Assembly (NCBI GenBank): GCA_937922785.1
Contig: CALAJQ010000025.1
Location: 124,001 to 188,000, forward strand
Length of the DNA: 64,000 nucleotides
DNA from: an uncultured Acidimicrobiales bacterium
Lineage (GTDB): Bacteria > Actinomycetota > Acidimicrobiia > Acidimicrobiales > SZUA-35
Direction: 5' to 3'
Both the position numbers and the translations under genes were made by a program. The notes below the pieces were generated by a model that worked only from the letters and a program-made list of their open reading frames with translations, was not told where the DNA came from and did not search any database. Positions 33,370 to 41,867 of the stretch are shown here, piece by piece. Position 1 is the first letter of the stretch. Each line of letters begins with the position of its first letter.

Positions 33370-34262
33370 TTGGCACTCCCGCTTCGCCACGGCCCGAGAC
33401 CGTCGGAATCCAATAGTGACGCCATTCGCCACAGCTCGCCGGACGCGCCCGTCACGTAGAGGTCTCGTTTCTCTTCGCCGCCGAAACAGAGATTGGAAGG
33501 ATTTGCCGGTGTCGGGAATTCGACGGCGAGCTGTCGGTCGGGTCCGAACACCGCAATGCGAGGACCCGGGCCGCTGTTTGTCCAGCCGCACGCCACCAGC
33601 AACGAACCGTCCGGAGCTGTGGCCATGCCATCAACACCTCGGTGATCTCCAAAGTCGTACATCACCTCATAGCGGCCCAGCGTGTGATCCGGTTCGATCT
33701 CATAAGCTCGGAGTTCACGGCATTCGGCAGGCGGAGGCATGTGGGTTTGGGCCACAAACAAGTTCTGGCGGTCGACACTAAGCAGCACGCCGTTCGGCCG
33801 GGTGGTGTCGGATGCGGCGCGGCGCAGATCCCAGCTGAAGTCGTCTCCATCTATGGGTGTGGCCACATAGACCGACTCATGGTCAAGTTCTAAGTCATCA
33901 CGGTTAGGGCCATATCTAGGGTCGCTAAACCAAATACGACCTTCGCCATCGATTGAAAGGTCGTTCGGGCTGTTCAGGCGTCTGCCTTCGAAACTGTCGG
34001 CCACGACGGTGCGGGTTCCGTCGGCCTCAAAGCGGATAACCGACCGACCTTCGTCTTGGCAGGCGTACAGCCGACCTTGTGAGTCAAGCGCCAGCCCGTT
34101 CGCCTTGCCGGTTCCTTCGTGCAGGACCACGGTCTCGCTGGTACGGGGATCAAACGCCATAATCCGGCTCGAGGGAATGTCAGTAAAGATGATCCGCGAG
34201 CCATCCCAGACTGGGCCTTCGGTGAAAGAGAACGGCCCTGCGACGGTCTCGAAGCCAGTCAT
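33366..34262 (-). CDS. SMP-30/gluconolactonase family protein
   Basis: 298 residues, six-bladed beta-propeller. Metal ligands are recognisable: Glu in FSFTEGPVWD, Asn in RLNSPNDLSIDG, Asp in RGVDGMATAPDG, plus IWFSDPRYG and NGVLLSVDRQNLFVAQT. The family hydrolyses lactones, including sugar and aromatic-pathway lactones, with Ca2+ or Zn2+. In this operon it may open a lactone formed after ring cleavage (inference). It overlaps genes on both sides by four bases. Confidence 0.86.
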   Translation of the reverse strand: MTGFETVAGPFSFTEGPVWDGSRIIFTDIPSSRIMAFDPRTSETVVLHEGTGKANGLALDSQGRLYACQDEGRSVIRFEADGTRTVVADSFEGRRLNSPNDLSIDGEGRIWFSDPRYGPNRDDLELDHESVYVATPIDGDDFSWDLRRAASDTTRPNGVLLSVDRQNLFVAQTHMPPPAECRELRAYEIEPDHTLGRYEVMYDFGDHRGVDGMATAPDGSLLVACGWTNSGPGPRIAVFGPDRQLAVEFPTPANPSNLCFGGEEKRDLYVTGASGELWRMASLLDSDGLGPWRSGSAK

Positions 34263-35137
34263 ATGCTCGCCCTAAATACCGAACCGTTCTCGAGCACGAC
34301 TGAGTCCAAATCGTCGCAAACCATAATCTCACCCTGGTAGCCGCCTTCTCTAACCTCATCGACATAGGCCTGGCGATCCGCTTCTGACTTAGGCGCAGGA
34401 ATGAGGTGGGTGAGCATGAGCATCGGAACTTCAAGCTCGGCCATCTGTTTGCCAATCAACCGAGTGTCAGCGTGATAGGCCATGATGTACTGCTTGTCTG
34501 GTGGTCGCTTGGCGATCACGTCCATCCGCAACGCTTCATAAACCACGACGTCTGCTCCTCGGGCCAACTCGGCCATCTCATCGCAGACCACGGTGTCACC
34601 GCTGATCGCCACAACACCATCTGGGGTTTCAACGCGGTAGCCGACTGCCCCAACAATGGGCTCATGACGCACCTGACCAGCAATCACTCGAACGTCGCTG
34701 CTGGACCAGACTTCGGTTAGGACGTCGGGGACGTCAAAGCCCCTGATGTCAATCTTGGGCTTGGGCTCACGCATGTTGTGTAGCGCTCGCACCTCGAGGT
34801 CGTCATCCCAAAGGTCAAGCATGCGTTCGCAAAAGCGGGTTGTGGGTCCGTTCGGCGCAAAGATTGGCAACCGGCCAAACTCGTCGTAGACGTCCATGGT
34901 CCAATGCGACAGCACTAGGTCTTGCAAACCGACAAGGTGATCAGAGTGATAATGAGTAAGAAACAACGCCGTTAGATCTGCGGGTGAGGAACCAGCGGCA
35001 AACAGGCGAGGAACAGTCGCACGGCCAGCATCAAATTGCAGGTGAGTTTCGGCGTGACAAACAAGCGCGCCTGCTCCGGCCCGGTCAGCCGTTGCCAGTG
35101 GCGTTCCTGTGCCTGTAACAGTGACTTTGGTCGTCAT
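34259..35137 (-). CDS. AtsA-like MBL-fold hydrolase, paralogue 2
   Basis: 292 residues. TGTGTPLATADRAGAGALV, LQFDAGRATVPRLFAAG, THYHSDHLVGLQDLVLSHW and MLTHLIPAPK give the same AtsA-like signature as the other two copies, with intact zinc ligands. It is closest to the adjacent paralogue 3, from which it is separated by a four-base overlap, pointing to tandem duplication. Likely a cytosolic sulfatase or related hydrolase with its own substrate preference. Confidence 0.8.
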   Translation of the reverse strand: MTTKVTVTGTGTPLATADRAGAGALVCHAETHLQFDAGRATVPRLFAAGSSPADLTALFLTHYHSDHLVGLQDLVLSHWTMDVYDEFGRLPIFAPNGPTTRFCERMLDLWDDDLEVRALHNMREPKPKIDIRGFDVPDVLTEVWSSSDVRVIAGQVRHEPIVGAVGYRVETPDGVVAISGDTVVCDEMAELARGADVVVYEALRMDVIAKRPPDKQYIMAYHADTRLIGKQMAELEVPMLMLTHLIPAPKSEADRQAYVDEVREGGYQGEIMVCDDLDSVVLENGSVFRASI

Positions 35138-36015
35138 GAGGGTTCACCTTCAGAGTTGGTTCGGTCCAGGGTGATCTTGTCGAGGTCGTTGCAGACAATC
35201 ACCTTCCCGGTGTAGCCACCGGCTCGCACGTCGGTCTCAAAACCGTCACCGCCTTCCTGATTCACCGGAGGAATCAGGTGAGTAAGCATCAACATTGGAA
35301 TCTCAAGCGATTGCATCTGTTCACCGATCCCGCGTGCGTCAGCGTGATACTCGGTGATGTAGTGCATGGCTGGTGGAAAATTGTTCAGAACGAACTCGCT
35401 ACGCATTGCTTCATACACAACAACATCTGCGCCTTGGGATAGCTCTGCAACCTCTTTGCAAACGACTGTGTCACCGGTGATCACAACTACACCGTCGGGT
35501 GTCTCAACCCGATAGCCCACCGCGCCCTCGACGGGTTCATGTCTCACCTGTCCGGCAAGAACCCGCACATCTCCGCGTGACCAAACTTCGGTCGGAGTGT
35601 CGGGGACGTCAAAACCGACGATGTCAAACTTCGGATGCGGCTGTCGCTCGTCACCGTGCGCGGACCTGACGGCCAAATCGTCGCCCCAGGCATCAAGCAT
35701 TCGTTGGCAGAATCGTTCCGTTGCTCCGTTTGGCGCGACAACGTCAAACCGGCCGTAGTTGTCTTCGAAGTCGTGTACCCAATGTGACAGCACAATGTCC
35801 TGCAAACCAACGACGTGATCAGAGTGGTAGTGGGTCAGAAAGATTGCGCTTAGGTCCTTGATGTGGGTGCCGGTGGCAGTCATTCGAGCCAGAGTGTTGC
35901 GGCCGGCATCAAACTGGAGATTCAGATCCCCGTAGCGAATAAGAACGCCCGGGCCGGCAATCTCGGCTTGGACGAGCGGCATGCCTGTACCGGTGATTAT
36001 CACCTCGGTTGTCAT
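35134..36015 (-). CDS. AtsA-like MBL-fold hydrolase, paralogue 3
   Basis: 293 residues. TGTGMPLVQAEIAGPGVLI, LQFDAGRNTLARMTATG, THYHSDHVVGLQDIVLSHW, ITGDTVVC and MLTHLIPPVN match paralogue 2 along the length. The usual RAGP at the start has become EIAGP, otherwise the metal site is complete. It overlaps the arylsulfotransferase stop and the paralogue 2 start by four bases each, so the stoichiometry of these products is probably coupled. Confidence 0.8.
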   Translation of the reverse strand: MTTEVIITGTGMPLVQAEIAGPGVLIRYGDLNLQFDAGRNTLARMTATGTHIKDLSAIFLTHYHSDHVVGLQDIVLSHWVHDFEDNYGRFDVVAPNGATERFCQRMLDAWGDDLAVRSAHGDERQPHPKFDIVGFDVPDTPTEVWSRGDVRVLAGQVRHEPVEGAVGYRVETPDGVVVITGDTVVCKEVAELSQGADVVVYEAMRSEFVLNNFPPAMHYITEYHADARGIGEQMQSLEIPMLMLTHLIPPVNQEGGDGFETDVRAGGYTGKVIVCNDLDKITLDRTNSEGEPS

Positions 36016-37793
36016 TGGTTTAGAACCATTTCCAGCCCTGGGTGGTCAGCCGCTATTGGCACGGCTCTAAAGGTCCGGCCAGGGCCGCCAGGCAGAAAGT
36101 CCAGAACGGTCTCACCTCCTGGAGTTACCTCACGAATACGTTTGTTGTAACCAAGTGCGGTAACGGTGTTTCCGTTCGGGCGTCGTCGGGCGCCCGACAT
36201 AAACGGTGAAAACCAGTCCTTGGATCCGTCGGCGTTGTAGTCCCACACGATCTCTGCACCATTCATTGGGTCGTCCTCATCCCAAGCCCAGACGCCTTCG
36301 GCATCAACTGGGAGTTTCACTTCCAGGATCTCGGAATACCCACCATTCATGAACGACAGTCGTTCCGGGCTTGGGTTCGGGGAAGAGTCCGCTGGCCGCC
36401 TTGACCCGTTGTTGAATATGAGCACGTCACCGGCACGAGGAACATCGTCTGGAATCCAGTGGATGTCGTGTTGCCAATCGAGCACCTTGTCCGTGGCTGG
36501 CCCTGCGCCGTAGGCCGACGTGTTCCCCCATCGATAGAGCAAGTCGCCTTTCTCGCCTTTGGCCTCGTCGGTCGTTGTGGCATGGTCGATAACCCACAGT
36601 TCGCCGTGCATAGCCGAGCTCAACATGATCTGGTCACGCTGTGGGTCATAGCTGACCGTGTTGACGTGCATGATCTGACCCATGTTGAATCGGTAGCTCG
36701 GGTACTTCGTGTAGTTAATATCGATCTTGCGGCAACCGGGACCGAGCGGACCGAAATGTGGCTTCGCTGGATCCTTGTCCTGTACAAGGTGATCGGCCGA
36801 TCGCCACTCCCACACAACCCGTGTATCCCCAGTCTCTAGGTTGGGTTCGAGTTCAAGAATTGTCTCGGTCCACCAGCGCTGAAGGTCCGGCGGTCTCATC
36901 AACACTTCGGTTGGTTGGGTTTCCCACCCAAATTCAGCCGCCTCTGCAAAAGTCTTGCCTTCGTACACGGTCACCAGAATGTTGCCGTTAGGCATCGGCT
37001 CAAAGTCATGATGCATTACACGAACACCGGGCTCAAACAACCGGTACTGCCACAGCAGCGTGCCATCAGGTTCTTCGATGCTGATAATGCCGTGTGCTCC
37101 CACTGGGAAGCAGAGCACTTCGAGCCACAGATCAGGGCAGCTGGTCCGTATTAGCCGGCCGTCGTCTCGCAAGTAAGCCGTTACAGTTTCAGACGCATGG
37201 TTGCGGTGTGGCCAGTGATGTACACGCGCTCCGTCTGGCGCCTGCAGAAAGAGATCTTTCCCCACCCAAACGTCACCCGCGTTGCAGTGCTCGTACACAA
37301 GTAGGTAGCCATCGTCCTGGCGACTGTCCGAGCCTGGCATGACGGCACCGTTCGGCTCATCTTGGTAGTTTCGGAGAAGATCGAAGTGTCTTAATGTTTC
37401 AGCTGGACCACTGTGGGCCTGAGCCAGAATCGGATTCCACTTCGGACGATCGTCGGTGGGTAACAGGTGACCTCGATCGAGACGATCTAGCCGCCGTAAC
37501 CGATTCGGTGCATCGGCGATGTCTTCGGCCGTGATGATGCCGTCAGCATCCTGATCGAGGATGCGGACGATCGCGCTGCGGCGTTCGCCGCCCGGCCAAC
37601 GGAACGGTCCACCAATCTCATCAGCGCATAGTTCTCCGTCTCTGTTTAGATCGAGCGCTTGGAGCGACTCCGACGCTGCCGCAATTTCTTCGCTGGAGAG
37701 AACATCGTCACCGTCTCGGTCAAGAGCTCTCCAGATTGTTCCGACGCGCCGAGCTTCGGCGCCGAGAATCGCCTTCGCTTCGTCGTTAGTCAC
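36012..37793 (-). CDS. EF-hand arylsulfotransferase (ASST) family protein
   Basis: 593 residues. The N-terminal 110 residues contain three EF-hand loops: DRDGDDVLSSEE, DLNRDGELCADE and DQDADGIITAED. The remaining 480 residues form a beta-propeller of the arylsulfotransferase family: HHDFEPMPNGNILVTVYE, WQHDIHWIPDDVPRAGDVLIFNNG, FSPFMSGARRRPNGNTVT. Family knowledge: ASST moves sulfate from one phenol to another without PAPS. No signal peptide is seen, unlike classical periplasmic ASST, and the start is GTG immediately after the ABC ATPase stop (TAAGTG). Some family members have lost transferase activity, so the reaction is likely but not certain. Confidence 0.8.
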   Translation of the reverse strand: MTNDEAKAILGAEARRVGTIWRALDRDGDDVLSSEEIAAASESLQALDLNRDGELCADEIGGPFRWPGGERRSAIVRILDQDADGIITAEDIADAPNRLRRLDRLDRGHLLPTDDRPKWNPILAQAHSGPAETLRHFDLLRNYQDEPNGAVMPGSDSRQDDGYLLVYEHCNAGDVWVGKDLFLQAPDGARVHHWPHRNHASETVTAYLRDDGRLIRTSCPDLWLEVLCFPVGAHGIISIEEPDGTLLWQYRLFEPGVRVMHHDFEPMPNGNILVTVYEGKTFAEAAEFGWETQPTEVLMRPPDLQRWWTETILELEPNLETGDTRVVWEWRSADHLVQDKDPAKPHFGPLGPGCRKIDINYTKYPSYRFNMGQIMHVNTVSYDPQRDQIMLSSAMHGELWVIDHATTTDEAKGEKGDLLYRWGNTSAYGAGPATDKVLDWQHDIHWIPDDVPRAGDVLIFNNGSRRPADSSPNPSPERLSFMNGGYSEILEVKLPVDAEGVWAWDEDDPMNGAEIVWDYNADGSKDWFSPFMSGARRRPNGNTVTALGYNKRIREVTPGGETVLDFLPGGPGRTFRAVPIAADHPGLEMVLNQ

Positions 37794-38852
37794 TTAGACC
37801 TCGACGCAGCCTTTGGCTTGGGACTTAATGAACTCAACCACAGATTCGCCACCGAGCGCTGGCCCCGACGTATGAAGATGACACCGAGCAACCCCGCCAT
37901 GATGCACGACCGATGTTGGCGGCATTTCCTCACGACATATGTCCATTGCAACGGGACACCGATTCTCAAAGGGACATCCAGGCGGAAGATTCGCTGGTGA
38001 CGGAGGCTCGGCTGTCTTGAATGACTGGCGTAGGAGCCTGCGCTTTGCCTGCTCTCGCGGATTTGGGAACGGAATCGAGGCAACCAACATCTCGGTATAT
38101 GGGTGGGTTGGCGCCTGGTATACAGCCTCGGCGGCCCCACTCTCAACTAGATAGCCCAAGTACATGACACCAACCTCATGGCTCATGTGGCTGACAACCT
38201 CGAGGTCGTGGGCGATGAAGAGAAAAGCAACACCGCGTTCACGTTGGATGTCCTGTAGCAGGTTGATCACCTGGCTCTGGATCGACACATCGAGTGCGCT
38301 AGTCGCTTCATCGGCGATCACTAGGTCGGGCTCGACTGCAAGAGCCCGGGCTATCGAGATCCGCTGCCGCTGTCCGCCAGACATCTCGTAGGGGTACCGG
38401 TCTAGGTAGTCGCGACCAAGACCAACCAGATCGAGTAAGGCACCAACAAGATCTCGACGTTCGTTACCGGGTTTAACTCCACGATGTCGGGTTATCGGGT
38501 CACCGACGATGGTTTCAGTGGTGTGCACCTGATTAAGGGACGAGAACGGGTCCTGTAGCACGGCCTGCACGCGCTTGCGGAAGCCGAGCTCGGCAGAGCG
38601 CTGAACGTGGGTGACATCAGTGCCATCGAGATGAATTGAACCGGCGTGGATATCTACCAGCTGAAGAATGGCGCGGGCCACAGTTGACTTACCCGAACCC
38701 GACTCACCGACAAGCCCGAACGTTCGCTGCGAGTCGATCTTGAACGACACATCGTTGACAGCCTTCACCGTAGGAGCCGCAGCGCCGAAGAGCTTGCTTC
38801 GTCCTCCAAAATGAACAGCCAACCGATCAACTGACAACAGCGAATCTGTCAT
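37794..38852 (-). CDS. Oligopeptide-type ABC transporter ATP-binding protein (OppF-like)
   Basis: 352 residues. Walker A GESGSGKSTVARA, signature EMSGGQRQRISIARAL, Walker B DLVIADEAT, and the C-terminal oligopeptide-transporter domain with its iron-sulfur-like cysteines (PPGCPFENRCPVAMDIC). It pairs with the permease-ATPase fusion, overlapping it by four bases, to supply the second nucleotide-binding half of the importer. Confidence 0.92.
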   Translation of the reverse strand: MTDSLLSVDRLAVHFGGRSKLFGAAAPTVKAVNDVSFKIDSQRTFGLVGESGSGKSTVARAILQLVDIHAGSIHLDGTDVTHVQRSAELGFRKRVQAVLQDPFSSLNQVHTTETIVGDPITRHRGVKPGNERRDLVGALLDLVGLGRDYLDRYPYEMSGGQRQRISIARALAVEPDLVIADEATSALDVSIQSQVINLLQDIQRERGVAFLFIAHDLEVVSHMSHEVGVMYLGYLVESGAAEAVYQAPTHPYTEMLVASIPFPNPREQAKRRLLRQSFKTAEPPSPANLPPGCPFENRCPVAMDICREEMPPTSVVHHGGVARCHLHTSGPALGGESVVEFIKSQAKGCVEV

Positions 38853-40816
38853 AGAGTTACCTCAGTCCATTCAGAAGCAAGCAGTTCTCTCAGCTCACCG
38901 TGGTGATGGCACCGCACAACCTCGCCAGGGGCAAGAACTTCAAGGCCAGGCAATTCGTCTCGACAACGATCGGTGGCGTGTTCGCATCGAGGCGCAAATC
39001 GACAGCCGGCAGGCCAGTCGGTAGGTGATGGAACTACACCTGGAATCACGGCCAACGGCGAATCGTCGCCGTGGTGATTCTGCGGCATCGTGTCAAGGAG
39101 GGCCTTGGTGTACGGATGACGAGGCCGAAGAAAGATGTCATCGACCGCTCCACCTTCAACAACCTGGCCGCCATACATGACAATTACCCGATCGGCGACT
39201 TCGGCAATCACACCAAGGTCATGGGTGATAATGACAATGCTCGTACCGCGCTCTTCTTGGATCTCCATAAGAAGGTCCAAGATCTGACCCTGAACTGTTA
39301 CGTCGAGAGCAGTTGTCGGTTCATCAGCGATCAACAATTTGGGGCTACACGCCAGGGCCATTGCAATTCCGACACGTTGTGCCATGCCACCAGAGAATTC
39401 GTGCGGATACTGGTCTATTCGGCGGCGCGGATCAGGCACCTTGACCTCGGCGAGCAATTCGACCGCTCGCTCGCGAGCCGCCTTCTTGTCCATATCGGTA
39501 TGTAGCAGAAGGGGCTCCATGATCTGCCGGCCGACCTTCAGGGCCGGGTTAAGCACAGCAATCGGCTCCTGGAAGATAACTCCGATGTCCTTGCCTCTGA
39601 TCTTCTGCCACTCTCGCTCGGAAATCGACGTAACGTCCTGGCCGTCAAACTTGACCGACCCACGGGTCATACGGCCCGGTGCAGGAGTTAGCCCTAGAGC
39701 CGACAACACTGTCATGCTTTTGCCAGAGCCGGACTCTCCAACGACACCGAGCGTCTCACCCGGTTGAACTGCCATCGACACGCCATTCAAGATCTGAACT
39801 GGGTCGCCTCCACCAGTGGGAAACTCGACGTCCATCGTACGGATCGAGAGCAATGAGTCTTCACGGTGAGGCCGGTCGGTCGGCGTTATCGACACTCGCT
39901 TGGAAACGGTGAGAGCGTTGCTGGTTTTGTCGCGACCAAGAGAGTCTCGTATCGCGTCGCCAAGAAGATTAAAGGAAAGAACTGTGAGCACCAAAGCACC
40001 AGCCGGCGGAACAATCTGCCAGATTCCGACGCGACGGAATTCAACCCGAGATCGAGACAGCATGACACCCCAATCGGGATCGTCCAGATTGGCGCCCACA
40101 CCGAGAAAGCTCAGGGTCGCGCCGATCAGGATGATTGCGCCAGCGATTATCGCAAACTGAACAATCAGAGAGGGCAGCAGATTGGGCGCGATGTAGCGCC
40201 GCAATATCGTCGGCGTAGACAAACCCGTGATGCGAGCGGCGTCGACGTAGAGCTCTTCCTTCTCTGCCAAGGTGACTGCGCGGGTCAGCCGTGTGAACCG
40301 GGTTGACATTGCTATGCCGACACCAACCATTGCGCTGTTTAGAGATGGAGTCAGGACAATGACGACAGCAAAAGCCAAGAGAACGATGGGTAGCGAGAAG
40401 ATGACGTCGTTGAACCACATGATCGTCCGGTCGATCCGACCGCCTCTCCAGCCCGAGAACAAGCCAAGTGGTACGCCGATGCCGACCGCAATCGACATGG
40501 CAATGAATATCGACTGAAAGGCGAAACCAGCGCCGTGAATGACACGGCTGAAGTAATCGCGCCCGAATCCGTCGGTTCCGAGCCAGTACTCGCCATTGGG
40601 TGTGAGGAAGATGTCTTGCAAGGTGGGATCACCCTTAAAGGGGTCCTTGGTTGCCACAAGTTCGGGCCAGATCCATGAGAGAACCAAGAACGCAATCCAC
40701 AGCATCGAAAGCACAGCAAGCGGATTGCGAAACATGCGCCTCCAAAACCTGCGGCGCTGGGACTGCGGCTTGTCAGGCAGTGCTTCGGCTTCTACCGGAG
40801 AATGGGCGGCTGTCAC
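38849..40816 (-). CDS. Fused ABC importer subunit: DppC-like permease plus DppD-like ATPase
   Basis: 655 residues joining two normally separate proteins. Residues 1-310 are a peptide-type permease with an N-terminal cytoplasmic arm (WRRMFRNPLAVLSMLWIAFLV), GTDGFGRDYFSRVIHGA and several membrane helices. Residues 330-655 are an ATPase with Walker A GESGSGKSMTVLSALG, signature EFSGGMAQRVGIAMAL and a C-terminal cysteine cluster (CRFAPRCEHATDRC). Such fusions exist in actinobacteria but are less common than separate genes. Four-base overlaps on both sides tie it to the rest of the importer. Confidence 0.9.
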   Translation of the reverse strand: MTAAHSPVEAEALPDKPQSQRRRFWRRMFRNPLAVLSMLWIAFLVLSWIWPELVATKDPFKGDPTLQDIFLTPNGEYWLGTDGFGRDYFSRVIHGAGFAFQSIFIAMSIAVGIGVPLGLFSGWRGGRIDRTIMWFNDVIFSLPIVLLAFAVVIVLTPSLNSAMVGVGIAMSTRFTRLTRAVTLAEKEELYVDAARITGLSTPTILRRYIAPNLLPSLIVQFAIIAGAIILIGATLSFLGVGANLDDPDWGVMLSRSRVEFRRVGIWQIVPPAGALVLTVLSFNLLGDAIRDSLGRDKTSNALTVSKRVSITPTDRPHREDSLLSIRTMDVEFPTGGGDPVQILNGVSMAVQPGETLGVVGESGSGKSMTVLSALGLTPAPGRMTRGSVKFDGQDVTSISEREWQKIRGKDIGVIFQEPIAVLNPALKVGRQIMEPLLLHTDMDKKAARERAVELLAEVKVPDPRRRIDQYPHEFSGGMAQRVGIAMALACSPKLLIADEPTTALDVTVQGQILDLLMEIQEERGTSIVIITHDLGVIAEVADRVIVMYGGQVVEGGAVDDIFLRPRHPYTKALLDTMPQNHHGDDSPLAVIPGVVPSPTDWPAGCRFAPRCEHATDRCRDELPGLEVLAPGEVVRCHHHGELRELLASEWTEVTL

Positions 40817-41769
40817 TTTTCCAACCTCACCTTCGGGTTGAGGAATCCGTAGCTGATGTCAACCAGCAGGTTCACCGTCGCAACGGCCAAACCAACCACG
40901 ATCATGCCCCCTTGGAGCACAGTTACGTTCCGGTTGACGATTGACGTGACCAGCAACTCGCCCATGCCCCTTATGCCAAAGACAACTTCTACCGCAACAG
41001 TGAGACCGATTGCAGCGGCGGCTCTGAACCCAATGACAGTGATTGTCGGGATCATGGCGTTTGGAAGTGCGTGGCTAACAATGAGTTTTGAGGACCGAAC
41101 GCCACGCGCCCTAGCGGCGAGAACATAACGAGACTGCAGCGCATTCGCCATAGAGCTACGAAGCTGACGCTGAACAATGGCGAGCGTCGGCAGAGCTAGC
41201 GCTATGCCAGGGAGCGTGATCGACTTGAGCCATCCAGATGTCGATTCGCCCATCGACACATAGCCAACTGGATCGAACCAGCCCCAGCGGACCGCCAGCC
41301 ACCACGACAACAGCATGCCGAGGATGAAACCGGGAGCAGCGATGACGCTCGCTGCGACAATCGACAAGGTTCGGTCAAGGAGCCCGCCCGGACGAATCGC
41401 GGCTGAGATTCCGAAAAACATTCCCAAAGAAATGCCAATCAGCAAACTGAGCGACACGATGCTCAATGTGGGCCAGATCCGCTCGCCGATTAGGTCACCG
41501 ACCAGCTGATTGCGGTTAGACAGTGAGGTTCCAAGATCGCCCTGAACAACATCACCGAGCCAGTTGACAAACCTTGTTGGCAATGGATCGTCAAGGCCAA
41601 GGGCGGCCTCAACTTCAGTGACACACTCCTGGGTTGCTCCCTCACCACATACAGAAACCGCTATCGAACCGCGGCCTTCCATGGCCACCGATATGCCGAA
41701 CGTAAGCACCGCAATAGCTAGCAGCAGTGGGATGGTCGCCAAAACTCTGAATGCGATGTATTTCGCCAT
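40813..41769 (-). CDS. ABC importer permease (DppB-like)
   Basis: 318 residues with six predicted membrane helices. The N-terminus YIAFRVLATIPLLLAIAVLTF and the C-terminal RARGVRSSKLIVSHALPNAM (the EAA loop contacting the ATPase) are typical of peptide/nickel-type permeases. It lies 98 bases after the solute-binding lipoprotein gene and overlaps the fusion gene. Confidence 0.9.
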   Translation of the reverse strand: MAKYIAFRVLATIPLLLAIAVLTFGISVAMEGRGSIAVSVCGEGATQECVTEVEAALGLDDPLPTRFVNWLGDVVQGDLGTSLSNRNQLVGDLIGERIWPTLSIVSLSLLIGISLGMFFGISAAIRPGGLLDRTLSIVAASVIAAPGFILGMLLSWWLAVRWGWFDPVGYVSMGESTSGWLKSITLPGIALALPTLAIVQRQLRSSMANALQSRYVLAARARGVRSSKLIVSHALPNAMIPTITVIGFRAAAAIGLTVAVEVVFGIRGMGELLVTSIVNRNVTVLQGGMIVVGLAVATVNLLVDISYGFLNPKVRLEK

Positions 41770-41867
41770 AGTGCTTCTACCCCCTGACTAGTTGGGTCGA
41801 TAGTACGCAACGGGGTCCCCGACTTGAAAGCCGAGGACCCCAATTGCAATGCGACATGCGCAGTTTG

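Noticed and set aside
32065-33591. 508-residue version of the LLM monooxygenase
   Set aside because: The extra N-terminal 74 residues lie inside the SMP-30 gene and are basic and unstructured; the family starts at the MTRQMHLNAFV segment, which overlaps the upstream stop by four bases.
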